Source of the DNA: Microvelia longipes
Lineage: Eukaryota > Arthropoda > Insecta > Hemiptera > Veliidae
Direction: 5' to 3'
Assembly: GCA_018340805.1 (NCBI GenBank)
Contig: JACMZG010001863.1
Coordinates: forward strand, 24,769,110 to 24,833,109
DNA: 64,000 bases
A model generated the notes under the pieces. The model was given only the letters and a program-made list of their open reading frames with translations. It did not search any database and had not been told where the DNA came from. Shown one piece after another: positions 59,851 to 64,000 of this stretch (its first letter is position 1; the number at the start of each line of letters is the position of its first letter). The translations under genes were made by a program, and so were the position numbers.

Positions 59851-59982
59851 ATGTATTCCATTGTATAGGGTGTTAGAACTTGAGATTAATTAAAATTAGA
59901 AAAGTAATTTAGTTGATAGTCATTTAATCAAATAATATGAGTATTAGCTAGAAATTTTATTATTATATCATATGATGTGTTA

Positions 59983-60768
59983 TAGTACGACACACGGCTA
60001 AAATCAATTGACAACGCGCCAAAAATCTGTGAGGGAAAGAATTCTATTGGTTCAGACTGACCCCGCTCTTTCCCCCTCCACCTCATGCCAACCTCGGTAT
60101 AAAAAAATACCTTTTTCGTAAATAAAATCATAAAAAGGCAACACTGGTTGTAAATATTTGTAACCTCGCTTTTATTGTGCTCATTGATCTGCGTTTGATT
60201 TCGTTTCGTTTCGTTTCATTCCAATTTGTTCAATTCATCCAATTATTGCGGAGTTGTAATATGATCTGAGTGCCTATATTTGACGCTTGGACATTGACGT
60301 ATTCTTCAAGCATTTCTTGCTATTTGAGTACAGCGCATGGTCTGTAGTCTGTCAACCAACAGACAGATTTTTTTTCAAAAATGCCATGTCTTTCAATAGA
60401 TGACAGTCTTGATTTTTTAATCGTCGAACTTTTATCATAAAACTATTATGATCTATTGCATTACGTAATTAACAACTCCACTTAATTCATACTTCCCGAA
60501 CAAATTTAAAGCAACACTTAGTTGGAAATTTATAAGATACAACAATATTCCTTCTTAAAAATTAAATAACTAATTTCTAAAAATAAAAAAATACGATATC
60601 AAATAAAAACAAATAATAAAATTCAAAACATAACCTGACTTTCAGTGTTGCCAGAGTAGGGAATTTTTTTTGTTACATAAAAGAAGGGATTTTTTTATTA
60701 CAAAAAGAGGGTTGAAAGCATTGAGATTTTTGCGGGCTGTCAATTGATTTTAGCCGTGTGTCGTATTA
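59983..60768. mobile_element. Long member of TIR family T (786 bp)
   Basis: The ends are TAGTACGACACACGGCTAAA and 'tagccgtgtgtcgtatta', as in the short copies, plus 'atcaattgaca' in both arms. The interior differs: a less AT-rich left part, AT-rich middle, and a second nested inverted pair ('ggcaacactgg' near 60137 and 'cagtgttgcc' near 60643). No transposase frame; the minus-strand frame 59928-60131 extends past the element's end. Confidence 0.8.
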
Positions 60769-61011
60769 TAATTTATTATACATCATTTTTGCAGTATAAC
60801 GCCTAATGACAGATGTAAACACAAATTTTCAGTTCATTAATAATAATGAACGACTGATAATGATTTTAAGTATCACACCAATAATATTTTTACAATATTT
60901 TTTATGCATTGTTGCCAATAACTTAAAAACTAAACTTGATGAAAACTATACTTAAAATATCATAAACGTCATAAATGAGCCTGTAATGTAATTGAGCCAA
61001 AATCCAATAAA
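60769..61011. other. Background
   Basis: Nothing recognised. Confidence 0.5.
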
Positions 61012-61317
61012 GAGCCAAAAAAGTATACTAAGTTTCGCTTCAATACGACATGTATATCCATGATTTTTGTTGGTTCATAAAAGTTAAGCTGCATCGAGCG
61101 CGTTCAGTGCCTGCATGGACGACCTTTGAAATAAAAGGATCTATTTACTATCTGGGGACGAACGAAGCGAGTTCAAAGACGTGTTGCAGTATCAATTTAA
61201 CGACTTGTATATTCTGAGGACGAGCGAATCGAGTCCAAAGCTCGGAGGGTGAGCGTAGCAAATCCGGTGTGTTGAAGAAAAGTTACGAGATACCCCGTAC
61301 TAGATTTTTTTTACAAA
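61012..61317 (+). repeat. Rep-5S 3' half, copy a
   Basis: Starts near 'agtttcgcttcaatacgaca', has the 5S-like module at about 61067-61130 (gttaagctgcatcgagcg, cagtgcctgcatggacgacc) and 'gacgaacgaagcgagttc' units, and ends 'gataccccgtactagatttt' with a T-run. Confidence 0.85.
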
Positions 61318-61323
61318 GCTATA

Positions 61324-61580
61324 CTCGTATTTTAAGTAATTATTACTTACTGATTTTATTAACAACTTCTTTCAGTTACTTTCTAAATACCTAGATACCA
61401 GTAAGAGTTCCGTGTTAAAACAAATAATGTAATGTTTTTCTTTAGCTATCTTATAGCTTACTTTTACTTCTTATCTCTGAAGTTTTTTTTGTATAGAAAA
61501 TTTTATTGGATCCTTTAAGTTTAAATTATAAATTTTAAAAGGAATACTATGGACGTATACCTTTTAAATATAATTAATTA
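61324..61580 (+). repeat. Rep-D dispersed repeat, copy 2
   Basis: Closely matches 36976-37246 along its whole length. It lies exactly between two Rep-5S 3' halves. Confidence 0.8.
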
Positions 61581-61850
61581 GTATATCTATGGTTTTTGTT
61601 AAATCATTAAAGTTAAGTAGTATCGAGCAAGGTCAGTGCCTGGATGGGTAACCGTTGGGAATAAATTAATGTCATTGCTATCTGGGGACGAGCAAAGTGA
61701 GTCCGAAGACGTGTTGCAGTATAAATTTGACCTATCGTATATTTTGAGGACGAGCGAAGCTAGTCCGTAGTATGGAGGATGAGCGCAGCAAATTTGATGT
61801 GGTGAGGAGAAGTTAGGAAGTACCCCGTACTCAATTTTCCTAGTATTCTT
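61575..61850 (+). repeat. Rep-5S 3' half, copy b
   Basis: 5S-like module at about 61590-61660, one of the best preserved (cagtgcctggatgggtaacc, gttgggaataaa), then 'gacgagcgaagctagtcc' and 'agtaccccgtactcaatttt'. Confidence 0.85.
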
Positions 61851-61899
61851 AAACTTTAAAAAAATGAACTTAGTCAATCAGGGTGATATCAGGGTGGTT

Positions 61900-61965
61900 T
61901 CCTAAATTTTGTACTAATTCAATTTACTAATAGAGTTTTGTTTTGTTTGTTTCAGGTATGTTGGA
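61900..61965 (+). promoter_or_regulatory. Candidate recursive splice site (ratchet point)
   Basis: GTTTTGTTTGTTTCAG|GTATG, junction 61955/61956. It has two TACTAAT-like branchpoint motifs upstream. AG dinucleotides in 'tagag' about 20 bases upstream weaken it, although they are very close to the second branchpoint. Confidence 0.35.
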
Positions 61966-63367
61966 TTTACTTTATTTTGTCTTCATGAGGGTTCGATTAT
62001 TTCTTTATTCTTCTTAAGTAATAAACATTAAGGGAAAAACAAATTAAAATATTCAATAATAAGTTTGAAGAATAACACAAGTCTATTTACTCTGCTCGAG
62101 AACATAATAAGATACGTTTGACCTTGAAGCAATGCCATGTACTAGGTTGGTTCTCTTAACAAAAGTTGGAGACCAAGAATTAAAAAAGTTCTCGGAAGTC
62201 CGCAAAGATAATTTCCTTTAGAATGCTTGCTTTCTTGATCACCAATCCAGTTGTTGTTTAGGTTTTCTATTTATGTTTTGCTGTCGAACTACATCTTGTT
62301 TGACAATTTTCCTGGTCTTTCCTAAAGAAATTTAAATTTGTATGCAATAGGTTATTCTTCTTGTGAATATATTTTCTTTTTATGAAATGTTTTTCACGTG
62401 CTCTAAATTTATTTAAGTTTCTCTATTTATATTTAAAAATATTCTTATTCTTTTAGTATATTTTTCCTACTTCCATTTTAAGTATTGCTTTGGCTCTATG
62501 CCTTAAAAGTACTTGGTTAAATAAACTCTTATATTACCTGACCCACTTTACTTAAGAGACCAAAAACCACCCTGTTCCTCTATTCACTTAAAGGTATAGG
62601 GCCGGATATCCCATCCCTACATTATCCCTATATTTATCCCATTTTAAAATATTTTTCACCTTAGCTTAATCTCTATGTAAATTTTATATAAATAAATATA
62701 ATTTATAGAGTAAATACAGTTTGAAAGAAAGTAAACTATTTTGTTTACTGAAACTTGTGGGTTTAATAACCATTATAATTTATGTGTAAAAAGTTTAAAA
62801 TTTTCGATATGCAATATTTTATGTTAAAGTGTAATGGCTAAGGTAATCATCTCTTATATTCATAAGTTTTTTTATTTAGCAGAATTTTCGACCTATATGT
62901 TGGTTAAACTGATCCCTGCTTAATATTCTAGATAGTTGATCATAAAATTGTATTAAACATAGTGATCCTATTCCTATCAGCCTAATCTACATCTTTCATT
63001 TGTATCAAGTGTGGGTGTTTAGTTTTAGTATTTTCAATCATTGGAACACTTTATACTTCATAACATATATTCTCCGTGATTATATCTCGGACAAGCTATC
63101 CGAGTCTTTTCAAATGTTTTAAACAAACATTTTTCAACAACAATTTGCTAATAATATTTTTCGAAGGTTGTATTTCATATGGGCTTGAGTTATTCAAGTA
63201 CTCACACCGACTCTAGATGAGGTTTATTTTACTCCTCAAAAGATATCGCTAGACAGCTTACCTGGAATATATACTAAAATTAAAGAGGTAAGAAATAACA
63301 AATTTAAAAAGACTTGCAAACATTTGTAAGTTTCGAACACTGAGTTCTTCGACTGACGGAGAGAGGC

Positions 63368-63368
<1 letters not shown>
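61966..63368. other. AT-rich background, no feature recognised
   Basis: 62677-62765 is the first copy of a block repeated at 63418-63500. Otherwise nothing. Confidence 0.5.
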
Positions 63369-63417
<49 letters not shown>

Positions 63418-63526
63418 AAAATTTATATAAATAAATATAATTTATAGAGTCAATACAGTTTGAAAGAAAGTAACTATTTTGTTTACTGAAACTTGTGTAT
63501 AATATATGTATATTATATTATATATA

Positions 63527-63590
<64 letters not shown>

Positions 63591-63610
63591 GTGTGTGTGT
63601 GTGTGCATGT
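63369..63610. repeat. (TA)n/(GT)n arrays around a duplicated block
   Basis: TA then GT dinucleotides (63369-63417); a ~83-base direct copy of 62677-62765 ('tttatagagtcaatacagtt', 'gtttactgaaacttgtg'); then TA and GT dinucleotides again (about 63497-63606). Confidence 0.9.
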
Positions 63611-64000
63611 ATGTACTAAAAAATTTAGTTGAATTATGAACCGGGTTGATTACGTTACGAATCCCATATCAATGGGGTTCTTGTCCAGTTGTATGGTCGA
63701 ACTATCAGTGGCAGATTGTGTGTCATTAGTTTATTTTGTATCCCTGTTAAAAGAAGTGCTAGAAATCATTTTATTTGGTACTTAACTAATAATTTGTTTG
63801 AGGTAGTACGTAATTGAGCACTTTATTGGGCCGTTTTTAGGATGAGAAGCCAATCATTATTGTTATAGGAGGTTATTTAGTACTTTTCACCTCCGAGGAC
63901 AGTAATAAATGTAAAAAAAATCCTAGGACGTAAAAGTAATTCATATATTGCCGCCATTACTGTAATGTAGCGTGTTCAAAAAGCAATCTGTGTAAAACCT
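63611..64000. other. Background, no feature recognised
   Basis: Nothing shared or coding. Confidence 0.5.

Noticed and set aside
3300..63900. tRNA genes
   Set aside because: I looked for GGTTCGAANCC-type box B strings with a matching box A; only the SINE at 15380-15593 has an approximate pair, and it does not read as an intact tRNA.

Overview
The window is AT-rich, repeat-dense animal DNA. I recognise no intact host protein-coding gene, no rRNA gene and no tRNA gene. The best clue to the host is a BEL/Pao retrotransposon whose reverse transcriptase resembles those of arthropods. Other hints are long (TA)n arrays, TA-target and hAT-type transposon remnants, a Tigger/pogo fragment and possible recursive splice sites. 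I infer a large arthropod-like genome and cannot name the species. The most natural reading is intergenic DNA or the inside of a very large intron.

Layout: 1-12 kb is AT-rich background with several copies of a dispersed ~0.84-kb repeat (here 'Rep-5S') and a candidate ratchet splice site at 1273/1274. 12.1-13.1 kb is a hAT-like non-autonomous element with an 8-bp target duplication. 13.4-20.2 kb holds (TA)n arrays, a terminal-inverted-repeat MITE, a tRNA-like SINE nested in Rep-5S, a hammerhead-like repeat tail, and a (TA)n-bearing repeat (Rep-TA). 20.2-24.7 kb is a BEL/Pao LTR element on the minus strand with 119-bp LTRs, recognisable gag, protease, RT/RNase H and DUF5641 parts, no integrase, and several broken frames. 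26.7-38.1 kb has further Rep-5S copies, three minisatellites (25, 26 and 53 bp) and a second ratchet-like site. 38.5-39.25 kb is a truncated Tigger/pogo transposon. 39-54 kb is mostly unremarkable, apart from a near-perfect palindrome around a (TA)n core at 43.6-43.8 kb, more Rep-TA and Rep-C copies, a second MITE and a head-to-head palindrome at 53.3 kb. 54.7-62 kb contains a tandem duplication, clustered Rep-5S copies, a 2.16-kb foldback element at 56.07-58.23 kb built of ~327-bp units, and a long MITE relative. A third ratchet-like site lies at 61955/61956. The end is background with (TA)n/(GT)n arrays.

The two most unusual observations are these. Rep-5S carries an internal module that looks derived from the 5S rRNA gene, including its internal promoter region. 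The 56-58 kb foldback element has arms made of tandem units that each start with a degenerate copy of the element's own terminus. The genes here do not form a pathway; all recognisable proteins belong to transposable elements. I found nothing that I can call a new functional system.
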